Positions 23,853 through 33,317 of a stretch of 58,504 nucleotides of DNA are shown here, piece by piece. Source of the stretch: Acidobacteriota bacterium. GTDB taxonomy: Bacteria; Acidobacteriota; Terriglobia; Acidiferrales; UBA7541. Location of the stretch: NCBI GenBank assembly GCA_023481105.1, contig JAMCWK010000073.1, forward strand, positions 1 to 58,504. Direction: 5' to 3'. Position 1 is the first letter of the stretch; every line of letters begins with the position of its first letter. The notes under the pieces were generated by a model, which saw only the letters and a list, made by a program, of their open reading frames with translations, did not search any database and was not told the DNA's origin. The position numbers and the translations under genes are program-made.

Positions 23853-24005
23853 TTTGGAGTGCCAGGGCACCGTGAAAGTGAACGGCAACTTTCCCACGAA
23901 AGGTGTAAAATAGGCCCCAGCAGCGAGTTAACGACCATGCAAGAAGAAGACTAGCCCGACACTTTGGAACAGCAGTTGCCGAGGAAAGCGGGCACGGGGA
24001 GTGGC

Positions 24006-24800
24006 ATGTCCGATTATCAACTGAAACTGCGGAAGCTGCAGCGGCGCGACTGGATGCTGTGGTGGACCAGCGTCACCGTCATGCTGCTGCTGACCCTGGC
24101 ACTGGGCTCCTTCACCCTGCCGAAACTCTATGAAGGGGCCACCACGTTCTTCCAGTTCAACCTGGAGCAGGCCGTGCGCGGGCTGGCGGCGGCGGTGCTG
24201 CTGTTCAATACCTATGCCATCTACCAGCAAATCGTGGTGAAGCGGCTGCAGCGGAAGCTGGCGGAGCAACTCGAGGAAACTGCCAAGCTGGAATCGTACG
24301 CGGAGGCGATGCACAAGATGGCCATGCTGGATGATTTGACGGGGCTGCACAATCGGCGCTTCGCCGAAGAGCGCCTGGCAGGAGAGGTGGCCCGGTCGCA
24401 CCGCTCGGGGCATCCGCTGACGGTGATCATGCTAGACCTGAACGATTTCAAGCAGGTGAACGACCAGTACGGGCACCCCGCCGGCGATGAAGTGCTGAAG
24501 CGTTTTGCCGAGAGGCTAAAGGCGCTGGTGCGCATCTCCGACCTGGCCGTGCGCCTGGGCGGCGACGAATTCATGCTCCTGCTGGTGGATTGCGCGCCGG
24601 AAAAGGCCAGCCGGTTGGTGGCGCGCATCGGCACGATTCACGTGGACTTCAAAGGCGCTTCGATTGCCGTCAGTTGCTGCGCCGGATGGGCGGGCTACCG
24701 GTCGGGCGAAATGCCGCATAAATTACTGGAGCGAGCCGACCAGGCGCTCTACGAAAGCAAACGCCGCGGCAAGGCGGCGCCGGCTGCGGTGTCGGCGTAA
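24006..24800 (+). CDS. membrane-bound diguanylate cyclase (GGDEF)
   Basis: The enzyme makes cyclic di-GMP from two GTP. Residues about 20-85 contain two membrane helices (WWTSVTVMLLLTLALGSF and AAAVLLFNTYAIY), followed by a short coiled coil (LQRKLAEQLEETAKLESY). The GGDEF domain starts at AMLDDLTGLHNRRF and has VIMLDLNDFKQVNDQYGH and the intact active loop LGGDEF. An inhibitory I-site, RISD, sits five residues before GGDEF, so product feedback is likely. No periplasmic sensor domain is present, only a short loop between the helices. The ATG follows GGGGAGTGGC. Confidence 0.93.
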   Translation: MSDYQLKLRKLQRRDWMLWWTSVTVMLLLTLALGSFTLPKLYEGATTFFQFNLEQAVRGLAAAVLLFNTYAIYQQIVVKRLQRKLAEQLEETAKLESYAEAMHKMAMLDDLTGLHNRRFAEERLAGEVARSHRSGHPLTVIMLDLNDFKQVNDQYGHPAGDEVLKRFAERLKALVRISDLAVRLGGDEFMLLLVDCAPEKASRLVARIGTIHVDFKGASIAVSCCAGWAGYRSGEMPHKLLERADQALYESKRRGKAAPAAVSA

Positions 24801-24802
24801 GG

Positions 24803-24828
24803 AATAGAAAAGAGAAAATAGAAAAGAG
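24803..24828 (-). repeat. C-type repeat after the GGDEF gene
   Basis: AATAGAAAAGAGAAAATAGA continues to the base of the terminator. It is an inverted copy of the runs at 6309 and 8521. Confidence 0.65.
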
Positions 24829-24829
24829 C

Positions 24830-24860
24830 CGCCCCGGGAAAATGGGGCGGTTTTGCTTTT
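24830..24860 (+). terminator. intrinsic terminator of the GGDEF gene
   Basis: CCGCCCC (24830-24836) pairs with GGGGCGG (24844-24850); TTTTGCTTTT follows. Confidence 0.85.
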
Positions 24861-24921
24861 GTGTTGAAAAAAACTCAAATACCAGCGGCCGAATTCTGCC
24901 CTTGGGTATGCGCGCGGGCAG

Positions 24922-24966
24922 AAAAAAACGGGAGCGCAAAAAGCCGGGCGGCCTTTCACGCTCCCG
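24922..24966 (-). terminator. intrinsic terminator on the minus strand
   Basis: CGGGAGCG (24929-24936) and CGCTCCCG (24959-24966) form the stem, with AAAGCCG/CGGCCTTT-like pairing inside. Seven A residues (24922-24928) give a U7 tail on the minus-strand RNA. Confidence 0.8.
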
Positions 24967-25079
24967 GGGTGGGGTGGGGTGTTGCTGGATAGAACTCGTG
25001 CACCTCCGCATCGCGGAGTGCGAACTCACTCGCTGCTTGTTGACTCCACCCCCCGTAGGCAGCCACCACCACAATCGAT
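24922..25079 (-). ncRNA. candidate small structured RNA, about 160 nt
   Basis: Within the 444-bp gap between the GGDEF gene and the molybdopterin oxidoreductase, the minus strand has a near-consensus promoter (25086-25114) and, about 150 bp on, a strong terminator (24922-24966). The sequence between folds readily: GGGGTGG near 25045 can pair with CCACCCC near 24972, enclosing a hairpin with a 9-bp stem at 25000-25021 (CTCCGC / GCGGAG core) and a second GAGTG / CACTC option. A short open frame through it has unnatural composition. The rod-with-internal-loop shape recalls 6S RNA, but I cannot identify the family. Confidence 0.5.
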
Positions 25080-25085
25080 ACATGC

Positions 25086-25114
25086 GGAATATCACGCGGG
25101 GGGAAGCGTGTCAA
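25086..25114 (-). promoter_or_regulatory. promoter of the candidate small RNA
   Basis: TTGACA (25109-25114), exactly 17 bp, then TATTCC (25086-25091), read on the minus strand. Confidence 0.6.
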
Positions 25115-25121
25115 TAGATTT

Positions 25122-25240
25122 GTTGGAAAGTGGAAGAGTGAAAGAGTGGCAGAGTGGAATAGCGCCACAATCGGTTGAAGCGAGATCCTTCGCTTCGTCT
25201 CCGATGAGAGACATCGGGACTCCGCTCAGGATGACAGGGG
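25122..25240. repeat. D-type and G-type repeats
   Basis: 25122-25157 is an AAGAGTGAAAGAGTGGCAGA run. From 25180 to 25240 the text GATCCTTCGCTTCG ... CGCTCAGGATGACA is the dispersed G-type element, also at 22420-22446, 34955-34990 and 48812-48838. Confidence 0.65.
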
Positions 25241-25244
25241 CCGA

Positions 25245-27513
25245 TCATAATTTTTCCAAGGTGACCCAGGCGTTGTAGTCAGGTTCGTGGGAGGCAGGGT
25301 CGAGACGCGAAGAGATGAGTACGTTGGCTTCGGGCCAGAAAGCCTGCAGCGTGCCGGACTTGAGCGAGGCGATCTTGCAGGTGCCGCGCATCTCGCGGGC
25401 CACCGGATTCGCCGCGGTGGCGCGAAGAAGGATGGCGTCGCCGTCGCGCAGGCCGAGGCGGTGCGCGTCCTCGTGCGAAATGAAGATGGTGTCGCGGCTC
25501 GTGGAGCCGGTGACCGGATCGGCAGTAGACCACAGCATGGAGTTGAATTGCTTGCCGCGGCGCGTGGCGAGATAGAAGAGAGATTCTTCGTGCGCCTGCG
25601 GCGCACTCAGAATGACGGAGTCATTGGCCGGGGGAGCCAAGGGCGTGAAGCGGGCGCGGGAGGAGGGCATGTTCGCGAAGTTGCCTCTGGCGCAAAGCAA
25701 CTGCCCGCCGTATTGCACGGAGTCGCCTTCGGCGCGCAGCGAGGCAATGCCCTGATACATCGGCATCGTTCGCTCCATTTCCGCGCGGATGGCGTCGGCA
25801 GAATCGAAGTGCAAGAGATGGCGCTTTTCCGGCGGCAGCGCGGCTTGCCCCGCGCGCATGAAAATTTCCCACTCGCTCATGGCTTCGCCAATACGCGGTC
25901 CCGAGATTTCGGGAGAGAAGCGGATGCGGCGCTCGGTGGAAGTCAGCGTGCCGCCGCCGGATTGTTCGTAGCGCGTGCGGCCGGGCAGCAGCAGCACGCA
26001 TTCGTTCGGCGCGACGAACATGGAGGAGTTGAGAAACAAATCCTGGTGCACGCGAATGGGCACGCGCGCGAGCGCGGCGTGCATGCGCTCGGGTTCCGGC
26101 AGCGTGTCCAGAAAATTTCCGCCCGCGCACCACAGCAAATCGAGCGCGCCGGAGCCGGCAGCCTCCAGCATTTCCGGAGCGCTCAGGCCGGGCGCGGACG
26201 GCACCGGCGCGCCCCACAACTCGCAGAATCGCCGCGCGTTTTCTTCGTTGACGGCGAAGCCGCCGGGAAACGTGTTGGGCACGGAACCGCATTCCGCGGC
26301 GCCCTGCACGCCGGAATGCCCGCGGATGGGCACGACACCGGCGTTCGAGCGGCCAATCATTCCGCGGGCCAGCGCGAGATTGACGACGCCCTTCACGTTT
26401 TCCACGCCGAAGCGGTGCTGCGTGAGGCCCATGCTCCAGATGAAGACGGCGGATTTCGCGGCGGCATAAATTTCCGCGAAGCGCAGCATGTGGTCGCGCA
26501 CCAGGCCGGAAGATTCCTCAAGCTCTTCCCAGGATTGTTTTGCGAGGGCGGCTTCCATCTCCTGATAGCCGGAGGTGTGCGCGGCGATGAAGGAATTGTC
26601 GAGCCAGTTTTTCAGGACGAGCCATTTCAGCACGCCGTTCAGGAAAGCGATGTCGCCGCCGATGCGCACCTGAAAAAATTCGTCGGCCATCTTCGTGCCG
26701 AAGAGCGCGGACTTGGCGATGGACGGCACCCAATAGCGCTCGAGCGCAGGCTCGCGAAAGGGATTGACGACGAGGATGCGCGCGCCGCGTTTTTTTCGCG
26801 TAGTAGAAATATTTCATGGCCACCGGCTGGTTGTTGGCGATGTGGCTGCCGAGGAGCACGAGCAGATCGGTGCCGATCCAGTCGGTGTAGGAGCAAGTGG
26901 AGGCGCCCACGCCGAGCGACTGCTTGAGCGCGACGGTCGAGGCGGCGTGGCAGAGGCGCGCGGCGTTATCAATATTGTTGGTGCCGAGAAGGCGGGCGAA
27001 TTTTTGCGCGACGTAATACGTTTCGTTGGTCAGCCCGCGCGAAGTGGTGTACACGGCGAGGCGGTTCGGGTCGCGCGCGGAAATTTCGCTCAGGCGCGCG
27101 CCAAGCAGCGAGAACGCGGCGTCCCACGAAATGCGCGAGAAGCCGGGCTCGCCTTTCTTGCGCAGCATGGGATAGGGCAGGCGGCCGAGTTCGCGCAGCG
27201 CGCGGCTGTCGAGTTTTTCGAGACGCGAAACATCGGCCAGTTTTCGCACATCGAGCGCGGGCATGGTGTTGGTGCGCAGCATCTTCAGGCGCACCAGGCA
27301 CAGATGCACGCCCTTCATGGCGTCGTCGGAGAGGCCGCGCGGGCCCAGCGAACAGCCGTCGCACACGCCGTGGCGCAGGATGCGCCAGGCGTAGAGAAGA
27401 TTGCCGCGGTTCTCCCACAGCGCGCGGAACATCTCCAAATAGTGATTGGGCTTGATCTGTCCCAAGCCGAAGGGAATCCAGGACGCGATGGGCGTGTTGG
27501 GGCGGTTCTTCAT
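25245..27513 (-). pseudogene. FdhF/YdeP-type molybdopterin oxidoreductase, frameshifted
   Basis: Two overlapping frames together encode one protein of about 755 residues, the family's usual size. The N-terminal part starts at ATG 27513 ([21 protein letters not shown]-like text), has [11 protein letters not shown] and [17 protein letters not shown], and runs to [15 protein letters not shown]. The second part resumes with [11 protein letters not shown] and carries [32 protein letters not shown] and the C-terminal cofactor-binding domain (DAHRLGLRDGDAILL). They are out of phase by one base at a run of seven T (26790-26796); six would restore YYAKKRGARI. All other motifs look intact, so this may be a sequencing error, recoding by slippage, or a very recent mutation. 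Confidence 0.85.
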
Positions 27514-27570
27514 GAGCGCGACGGAGCGCGAATTATACAACGAGGAAAAGAGGAAGGAGGAAGAGGAGAA

Positions 27571-27660
27571 TTTGTGATTGAGTGATTTGTGATTGAGTGA
27601 TTGAGGATCTCAAGAAATAGTGAGCCTGCCGGCTCCTAAATCACTCAATCTCAAATTTTT
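27571..27660. repeat. 15-bp tandem duplication with distant inverted arm
   Basis: TTTGTGATTGAGTGA occurs twice in a row (27571-27600) and AATCACTCAATC (about 27639-27650) is complementary to it, enclosing a GAGCCTGCCGGCTC palindrome. It lies between the lipoprotein gene and the oxidoreductase. Confidence 0.65.
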
Positions 27661-27711
27661 GGCAGTGCCGGAACGAGAATGCAGGGCGGAATAGGCGTCC
27701 GCACTATCTGT

Positions 27712-28335
27712 CTATTCTTTCGGCGGAGGATTCTTGGCGAAGTAGTCGGCCAGGCCGGCGACGATCTGGTCCATGGCGCGCTGCACGTTCTTGTTCAGGG
27801 CATCCACCACGGCGGGGACTTCCTTGCCGTTCACCGGCTCGTCGCTGCTGTACAGCTTGGACCACACCACTGTGCCGGACTTCTGGCTGTAGAGTTCGAC
27901 TTCGAGGTTGACCCGCGCGGCCACGCCCGAAGCGCCGCCGCTGATTTCGTTCAGTTCGTTCAGCCTTCCGCGAAGAATGTAGTCGCCGCGGGCGTTGGAG
28001 CGCAGGCTCTGCACGGAGCGGAAATTGCCGGAGGAGCGCAAGGCACGGAGCAAAAGTGCTTCGATGGTGTCGGCGGGAGGCTCGGCCCAGCGGTGATATT
28101 CGTAGGTGCCGAGCTGCGTCGAGCCGGTGCGGTACACGATGCGGTCGTCGCGGTAAAGGTGCGGGGCGTTGATGCGCCCCACGAGCAGGTCGGTCTGGAT
28201 GCGCGGTGCGGAGGACGTCGCGGCAGTTTCGGAAATGTCCATCGTGTAGAACTTGCTGGGACGTGCCGCGCCGCAGGCCATTACGCCGGCCAGGATGGCT
28301 GTAAGCCCGCAGGCAACCGCGAATCGCCGCATCAT
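27712..28335 (-). CDS. ABC-type transport auxiliary lipoprotein (PqiC/YmbA type)
   Basis: The 207-residue protein has a lipoprotein signal: MMRRFAVACGLTAILAGVMAC by composition, with the lipobox VMAC and Cys at about residue 21. The mature part (RPSKFYTMD, then LLVGRINAPHLYRDDRIVYR and GDYILRGRLNELNEI) matches the auxiliary lipoproteins that accompany MCE/Mla-like transporters. It likely sits at the inner leaflet of the outer membrane and receives or guides lipid. GAGGTG seven bases ahead supports the ATG at 28335. mlaD lies 70 bp upstream, so the two are probably one transcript. Confidence 0.85.
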   Translation of the reverse strand: MMRRFAVACGLTAILAGVMACGAARPSKFYTMDISETAATSSAPRIQTDLLVGRINAPHLYRDDRIVYRTGSTQLGTYEYHRWAEPPADTIEALLLRALRSSGNFRSVQSLRSNARGDYILRGRLNELNEISGGASGVAARVNLEVELYSQKSGTVVWSKLYSSDEPVNGKEVPAVVDALNKNVQRAMDQIVAGLADYFAKNPPPKE

Positions 28336-28405
28336 GATCAGCACCTCGTTCGCACGAAAATCGAAAAGCGAAAAACGAAAACCGGGCGGACGCGCAACTT
28401 CGACG

Positions 28406-29383
28406 TTACGGCTTCGGCGGTGGCGCGCCGGGCTTGCGGTCCGGCGGATTCGACGAGCGAATCAGCGTGTACGGCCGGACCTTGATGGTATCGGTGAACT
28501 GCTTCAAATTCTCGGTGGTCATGCGCATGTTTTCGAGCAGCTCGTCGATGTTTTCGGCGTTGTAGCCCATGGTGTGATCGAGCTGGTTCACCAGGGAGCT
28601 GGCGGAATTGAGCGACTCGCGCAGCTTCTGGATGGACTCGCGCACGTCTTTGCGATTTTCGCCGATGACCTCGTCAATATTCTTGAGGGCCTTGTCCGCG
28701 TCGGCCACCGTCTTCTTGAAGTCGTCCACCAGGGCAGGCATCTTGGCCGAGGTGGCATCAATGTTGCTCATCGTGCTTTTCAGCTTGGGGCGGTTTTCTT
28801 CGAGCATGCCGCGGACGTTGGAGAGCGAGGCAGAGATATTGTTGCGGTTGCCCTCGTTGATCAGGTCGTTGACGCGCGCGATGGTTTCTTTCAGCTCGAC
28901 GATGCGGCCGTTCATTTCATCGAGCAGCGCGGAAACCTTGGGCTTGAGGTCGCTGAGGGTATCGCCGAGATCGCTCAGACTGAAATATTCCACGGAGGGG
29001 AGCGCGTCGCCCGGTTTGGCTTCGGGAGCATCTTTTTTGCCGGGCTTGAGCTCGAGATAATTTTCGCCGAGCGCGCTGAGCGCGGCGATCTTGACAGTGG
29101 TGTCTTTCTTGACGGGCGTGCCCTTAGCCACGCTGAAAATCACTTCCATGCGGCTGGGATCGCCGGGGTCCACGCGGACGTCTTCGATGCGGCCAATCTT
29201 GAGCCCGCCGGCGTAACGCACTCCCTTGCCAGGCTCCAGGCCGCCGGCATATTTGAAATAGGTGCGGTAGGTGACGGTCGTGCGGGTAAAGGCGCCGCTC
29301 AGCGCGAAGACGGTGGCCAGCAACAGCCCGGCGGCGACCACCACGAAAAGCCCTACCAGCGCCTGCTCACGTTTGGCTTCCAT
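28406..29383 (-). CDS. mlaD: MlaD/MCE-domain lipid transport protein
   Basis: MlaD is the periplasmic MCE hexamer of inner-membrane phospholipid transporters. The 325-residue protein has one N-terminal membrane helix (ALVGLFVVVAAGLLLATVFAL), an MCE domain at about 35-120 (TYFKYAGGLEPGKGVRYAGGLKIGRIEDV), and a long helical C-terminal part (LSDLKPKVSALLDEMN ... LRESLNSASSLVNQLDHTMGY) that may form a tunnel or coiled coil towards the outer membrane. It ends in a proline-rich tail. It is separated from mlaE and mlaF by a histidine kinase gene but keeps the same strand, and has its own probable promoter. Confidence 0.9.
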   Translation of the reverse strand: MEAKREQALVGLFVVVAAGLLLATVFALSGAFTRTTVTYRTYFKYAGGLEPGKGVRYAGGLKIGRIEDVRVDPGDPSRMEVIFSVAKGTPVKKDTTVKIAALSALGENYLELKPGKKDAPEAKPGDALPSVEYFSLSDLGDTLSDLKPKVSALLDEMNGRIVELKETIARVNDLINEGNRNNISASLSNVRGMLEENRPKLKSTMSNIDATSAKMPALVDDFKKTVADADKALKNIDEVIGENRKDVRESIQKLRESLNSASSLVNQLDHTMGYNAENIDELLENMRMTTENLKQFTDTIKVRPYTLIRSSNPPDRKPGAPPPKP

Positions 29384-29460
29384 TCCTCACCTCGGCGGGT
29401 CCACCCGAAGCGCCTGCAGGACAACGGCGCGAGCCGCTTCGTCCCTCAGCGCGGGGCCGG

Positions 29461-29470
29461 AGTATAACAC
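29461..29470 (-). promoter_or_regulatory. probable extended -10 upstream of mlaD
   Basis: TGTTATACT on the minus strand is an extended -10 (TGtTATACT). No clear -35 is seen. It lies about 78 bp ahead of the mlaD ATG in the 252-bp gap after the kinase gene, where I see nothing else. Confidence 0.4.
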
Positions 29471-29635
29471 ACAGGCAGGCGTACGGAAGCAGGCAAGAGA
29501 TAACAAGCGGCGGTTGCCGAGCGGCCTTTACGAGCGATGGCCGTGGACTTCCGGGTCAGCAGGCAGCATGGCTTCCGGCGGCCGCTCAAATTCCTGCCGT
29601 GCTTTCGAGGAGCAATTCTCCAAGTTGGCGCAGGG

Positions 29636-32600
29636 TCAATTTTCAGTAGGGGGGCTCAGGCGGTCGAGTATATCGCGGACCTTCACGAGCAGGGCTTTCT
29701 TGCTGAACGGCTTTTGCAGGAGCTCCGCACCGGACTCCACAAAAGAGCGCAGGCTATGGAAATCAAAACTGTGTCCGGAAATGAAAAGCACGCGGACATC
29801 GTCGCGAATGGCGCGCATTTTTGCATATGCGTCGGGGCCGTTGAGCTTGGGCATGACCACGTCGCACACCAGCAAAGCGATGCGGTCGCGATGCAAGCCA
29901 AACAAGGCCACCGCTTCTTCGCCGTCCCGTGCATGGAGCACTGAATAGCCCATTGCTTCCAAGGCCGCGCGACTGAGTTCAGCAAGATTTTCATTATCTT
30001 CCGCAAGCAAGATGGTTTCCGACCCCCCGCGCAACGGGGAAGGGGATTCTTTGCCTTCCGGCTCCGGCGCGCCTTGGCTGACGGGGAAATAAACATGGAA
30101 AGTGGTGCCTTGCCCGACTTCGCTATAGGCATGGATAAAGCCGCCATGTTGTTTGGCAATGCCGTACACCGTGGCCAGGCCGAGGCCGGTGCCTTTGCCT
30201 TGCCCTTTGGTGGTAAAAAACGGCTCGAAGATATGGTCCAGGATGGCGGCGTCCATACCCACGCCGGTGTCCGAAACAGAGAGCTGCACGTATTGTCCGG
30301 GTAGTGCGTAGGGGTGATGGCGACAATAGCTTTCGTCCACATCGGCGTTCTTCGTTTCGATATTCAGCTGGCCGCCGTGGGGCATGGCGTCGCGCGCGTT
30401 GACACAGAGGTTCATCAAGACCTGCTCCACATGCGTGGGGTCCGCGAGGGTCGGACAGAGATTGGGAGCCAGCTGAGTTTTCAATTCAATGTCGCGGCCG
30501 ATGACGCTGCCGAGCAGGCTACAAACCTCCTGCACCGAATTGTTCAAGTTGATGACGCGCGGCTCCATGTGCTGGCGGCGGGCGAACGCCAGCAACTGGC
30601 GAGTCAGACCGACGGCATGGTTGGCTTGCTCGATAATCACGCGCAGGCCTTTTTGCAGCCGGGGATTCTCGGCGGCGGAATCCTGGCAGAGTTCGGCCCA
30701 GCCCATGATAGCGCCCAGAACGTTATTGAAATCGTGGGCGATGCCTCCTGCCAGGTGACCGATGGCTTCAAATTTTTGCGCGGCATAAAACTGCCTTTCA
30801 AACGCCAGCCGCTCCGTGACGTTTTCGACGAAATCCTCGAAATATTCGATTTCTCCGGAGGCGCTCCGCTGGGCGCGGCCGGTCAAGCGCACAAAGACGG
30901 ACTTCCCGTCTTTGCGCCGCCATTCGACCTCGCTGCTCCTGTTCATTTGGCTTTCCAGGCAGAGCTGAATCAAGTGCTGGCGTTCTTCCGGTTTCGCGTA
31001 GATGTCCGTGGCGAGATTCGCGGACAGAAGCTCCTGCCGCGAGGAATACCCGAGGATCTCCACCAGCGCGGGATTCACGTCGAGAAACTTGCCGTCTACC
31101 GTAGCGCGGAAGATCCCCAGGGTGGAGTCCTCCAACAACTTTCGATAGCGCGTTTCGCTTTGCAGCAGGGCTTCCTGCGCAGACTTTTGCGCGGTGATGT
31201 CTTCCTGCACGGCAATGAAGCTCATCATCTTTCCCTGCGAATCGAAGACCGGACTGACCATCGCCCGGACGGTGATCATCCGGCCATCCTTCGTGCGGTT
31301 CTCGAACTCGGCGCGAATGCTCTTTCCGGCCAGGAGCGAGCTCCAGAATTGCTCGTATTCCGCTTTGGAGCGCGTCCCGCTTTTCAGGATGCGCGGGGTC
31401 TTGCCCAGCGCTTCTTCTTTCGTCCAGCCATAGATCCGCTCAAAGGCCGGGTTCACGTAGGTAATGGAGCCTTCCAGCGCGGTCATGAAAACAATCTCGT
31501 CGGACTGCTCCACGGCGTGGATAAGCTTGCGTTCGGATTCTTCCCGGCGCTTGCGCTCGGTGATGTCCTGAATTTGCCCGATGAACTCCAGGGGGCGGCC
31601 GGCGGAATCGCGCACCAGGGAAATGCTGACCTGGACCCAGACTACGTGGCCTTGTTTGTGGATATAGCGCTCCTCCCGCTGATAAAAGCTGGTCGAACCG
31701 TCGAGCATTTGGCGGATAAGAACCAGGTCCTGTGCCAGGTCGTCCGGATGCGTGATGGACTGGAAATCTCTGTCGAGCAGTTCCTGCTCGCCGTAACCGA
31801 TGATTTCGGAGAAAGCGCGATTGACGCGAACGAAGCGGCCCGCAGGGTTGGCCAGCGCCTTGCCGATGACGGCATTTTCAAAGGCGGACCGGAAACGCTC
31901 TTCGCTTTCCTTGAGCGCGACTTCAGCGCGCTTGCGCTCGGTAATGTCGCGGGTGACGCCGAGCAATTCAAAGGTGCCGCCGGCGTCCCGACGCAAAGGT
32001 ACAGCGCGCGTCTCCAGCCAGCGCCGCGTGCCCTTCAAGCCGCAAATCTCAAATTCGAGAGCGCCGGATTCGCCCTGGCACACGCGCTCGGTCAATTGGC
32101 GGAAAGCTTCGCGGTGTTCCGGGAGGATCAAACCGTACACGCATTTGCCTATCACCTCTGCGGCAGACTCCGCTTCGATCATGGCCAGCCCGGCGGGATT
32201 CATGTCCAGCAGGGTGCCGTCAGCGGCCACGCGCTTGACGCACTCCGGTTCGGTATCGAGGACGGCGCGAAGATGACTCTCGCTTTTGCGCAAGGCGGCT
32301 TCGGCTCGCTTGTGCTCGGAAACATCGCGGGCGCAACCCTGCATGCCGACGACTCTGCCGCGGACGACGATGGGCATCTCGACCAGCTCAAGCTCGACGG
32401 TGTGGCCGTCCTTGTGCCGCACTCGTGCCTGATAAGCCGCGGAGCGCTTCCCGGTGCGCAAAGAGGTGTCGGTGATGGCATCCACCAATTCGTTGGAAGG
32501 GTCGCCGGTGAGAATCTGGTTGTAGCGCAAGCCGACAAGCTCGCGGGGCTCATACCCAAGCACGCCGAGGACGGAAGGGGAAAGGTGCTGGAAGCGGTGC

Positions 32601-32743
32601 TCCAGATCGTGGCGGTAGAAAAAGACCTGCTCGCTGCTCTCTGCGAGAAGCCGTGCCTCGCTGGTGCCGCGTTGCTGGAGAGCTCTCTTGCGGGCTCGAT
32701 GTTGCTTCTTGCGCCGGAATCCGCTCTTAATCCGCTCAGGCAT
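29636..32743 (-). CDS. soluble hybrid histidine kinase with five PAS domains
   Basis: The 1035-residue protein has no membrane segment. About residues 30-660 hold five PAS/PAC units, each ending in text such as [52 protein letters not shown] and [13 protein letters not shown]. The transmitter follows: [16 protein letters not shown] with the phospho-His, [12 protein letters not shown] (N box), SDTGVGMD and [15 protein letters not shown] (G boxes). The C-terminal receiver ([36 protein letters not shown]) has its Asp and Lys. The ATG follows GGAGAGGCTTC. Output must pass to a separate partner, since there is no DNA-binding domain. It interrupts the Mla cluster. Confidence 0.93.
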   Translation of the reverse strand: MPERIKSGFRRKKQHRARKRALQQRGTSEARLLAESSEQVFFYRHDLEHRFQHLSPSVLGVLGYEPRELVGLRYNQILTGDPSNELVDAITDTSLRTGKRSAAYQARVRHKDGHTVELELVEMPIVVRGRVVGMQGCARDVSEHKRAEAALRKSESHLRAVLDTEPECVKRVAADGTLLDMNPAGLAMIEAESAAEVIGKCVYGLILPEHREAFRQLTERVCQGESGALEFEICGLKGTRRWLETRAVPLRRDAGGTFELLGVTRDITERKRAEVALKESEERFRSAFENAVIGKALANPAGRFVRVNRAFSEIIGYGEQELLDRDFQSITHPDDLAQDLVLIRQMLDGSTSFYQREERYIHKQGHVVWVQVSISLVRDSAGRPLEFIGQIQDITERKRREESERKLIHAVEQSDEIVFMTALEGSITYVNPAFERIYGWTKEEALGKTPRILKSGTRSKAEYEQFWSSLLAGKSIRAEFENRTKDGRMITVRAMVSPVFDSQGKMMSFIAVQEDITAQKSAQEALLQSETRYRKLLEDSTLGIFRATVDGKFLDVNPALVEILGYSSRQELLSANLATDIYAKPEERQHLIQLCLESQMNRSSEVEWRRKDGKSVFVRLTGRAQRSASGEIEYFEDFVENVTERLAFERQFYAAQKFEAIGHLAGGIAHDFNNVLGAIMGWAELCQDSAAENPRLQKGLRVIIEQANHAVGLTRQLLAFARRQHMEPRVINLNNSVQEVCSLLGSVIGRDIELKTQLAPNLCPTLADPTHVEQVLMNLCVNARDAMPHGGQLNIETKNADVDESYCRHHPYALPGQYVQLSVSDTGVGMDAAILDHIFEPFFTTKGQGKGTGLGLATVYGIAKQHGGFIHAYSEVGQGTTFHVYFPVSQGAPEPEGKESPSPLRGGSETILLAEDNENLAELSRAALEAMGYSVLHARDGEEAVALFGLHRDRIALLVCDVVMPKLNGPDAYAKMRAIRDDVRVLFISGHSFDFHSLRSFVESGAELLQKPFSKKALLVKVRDILDRLSPPTEN

Positions 32744-32966
32744 GAAGCCTCTCCGCCCTTCGCGAAACCTCGTTGCAAGCAGACTTCAACAGCCTTTGGG
32801 ATTGCAGATTCTAGCATACGCCGCGCGGAGCGCGGAGCCGGAGGGAGAGACTTCTGCAGAAGAGTAACTACCGCCATCACTGACAATCGTTGCCCTTCGA
32901 GATCACTCTTAAGTTCGCACGTGCTTTGACCCCTGAACCTGCGGCCCGTATGCCGCCATGCGAGGT

Positions 32967-33218
32967 TCAGGCTGGGGGCAGAACGCGGTGCAGCTTATCG
33001 AGCAGGTCAACCTGCCAGGGTTTCTGCTTGCGCATCAGAGAACCCGCCTGGGCGCGGATGGTTTTTTCTTCATCCGGAGTCAGGTCCTTGCTGGTGAGGA
33101 CCAGCACGGGCACCTCAGCGGTGCGCGTCTCGATCTCGCCACCGTTCATCGCGGAAGCAGCTCCGAATAGACCGAAATGATGAGACACCTCGAGCGGCTC
33201 GGCGGAGAAAGGGGACAC
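32967..33218 (-). pseudogene. remnant of a receiver domain
   Basis: Only the C-terminal third of a receiver is readable (33131 to the stop): VPVLVLTSKDLTPDEEKTIR, then SLMRKQKPWQVDLLDKLHRVL. In full proteins this is the segment after the phosphorylation site, including the beta-4 Thr/Ser and beta-5 Lys. The upstream codons (MSPFSAEPLEVSHHFGLFG) bear no resemblance to the missing part. It lies between mlaF and the hybrid kinase and probably marks the edge of the insertion that brought the kinase gene. Confidence 0.6.
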
Positions 33219-33317
33219 ACACTACGCTGCGAGCTTTTTCAGGAAGGGGTTAGAACATGGTGGTACATGGCAGACGCGGTGTCAAGCAGGACGTGCACGG
33301 GGAGTCGACCCACCGGG

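Noticed and set aside
24965-24981. G-quadruplex from GGGGTGGGGTGGGG on the plus strand
   Set aside because: The complementary C-rich strand is better explained as one arm of the closing stem in the candidate RNA; four G tracts are marginal.
24670-25095. Minus-strand open frame of 141 codons covering the candidate small RNA
   Set aside because: It runs antisense through the GGDEF gene end and two terminators, and its composition is not protein-like.
25287-26927. Plus-strand open frame of 546 codons
   Set aside because: It is a shadow of the molybdopterin oxidoreductase on the other strand and has no recognisable domain.
30314-32929. Long plus-strand open frame of 871 codons
   Set aside because: It is antisense to the histidine kinase, whose domains are unmistakable; the frame follows from codon bias of a GC-rich gene.
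32967-33218. A functional small response regulator
   Set aside because: Only the last third of the receiver fold is present; the phosphorylation site and first strands are missing.
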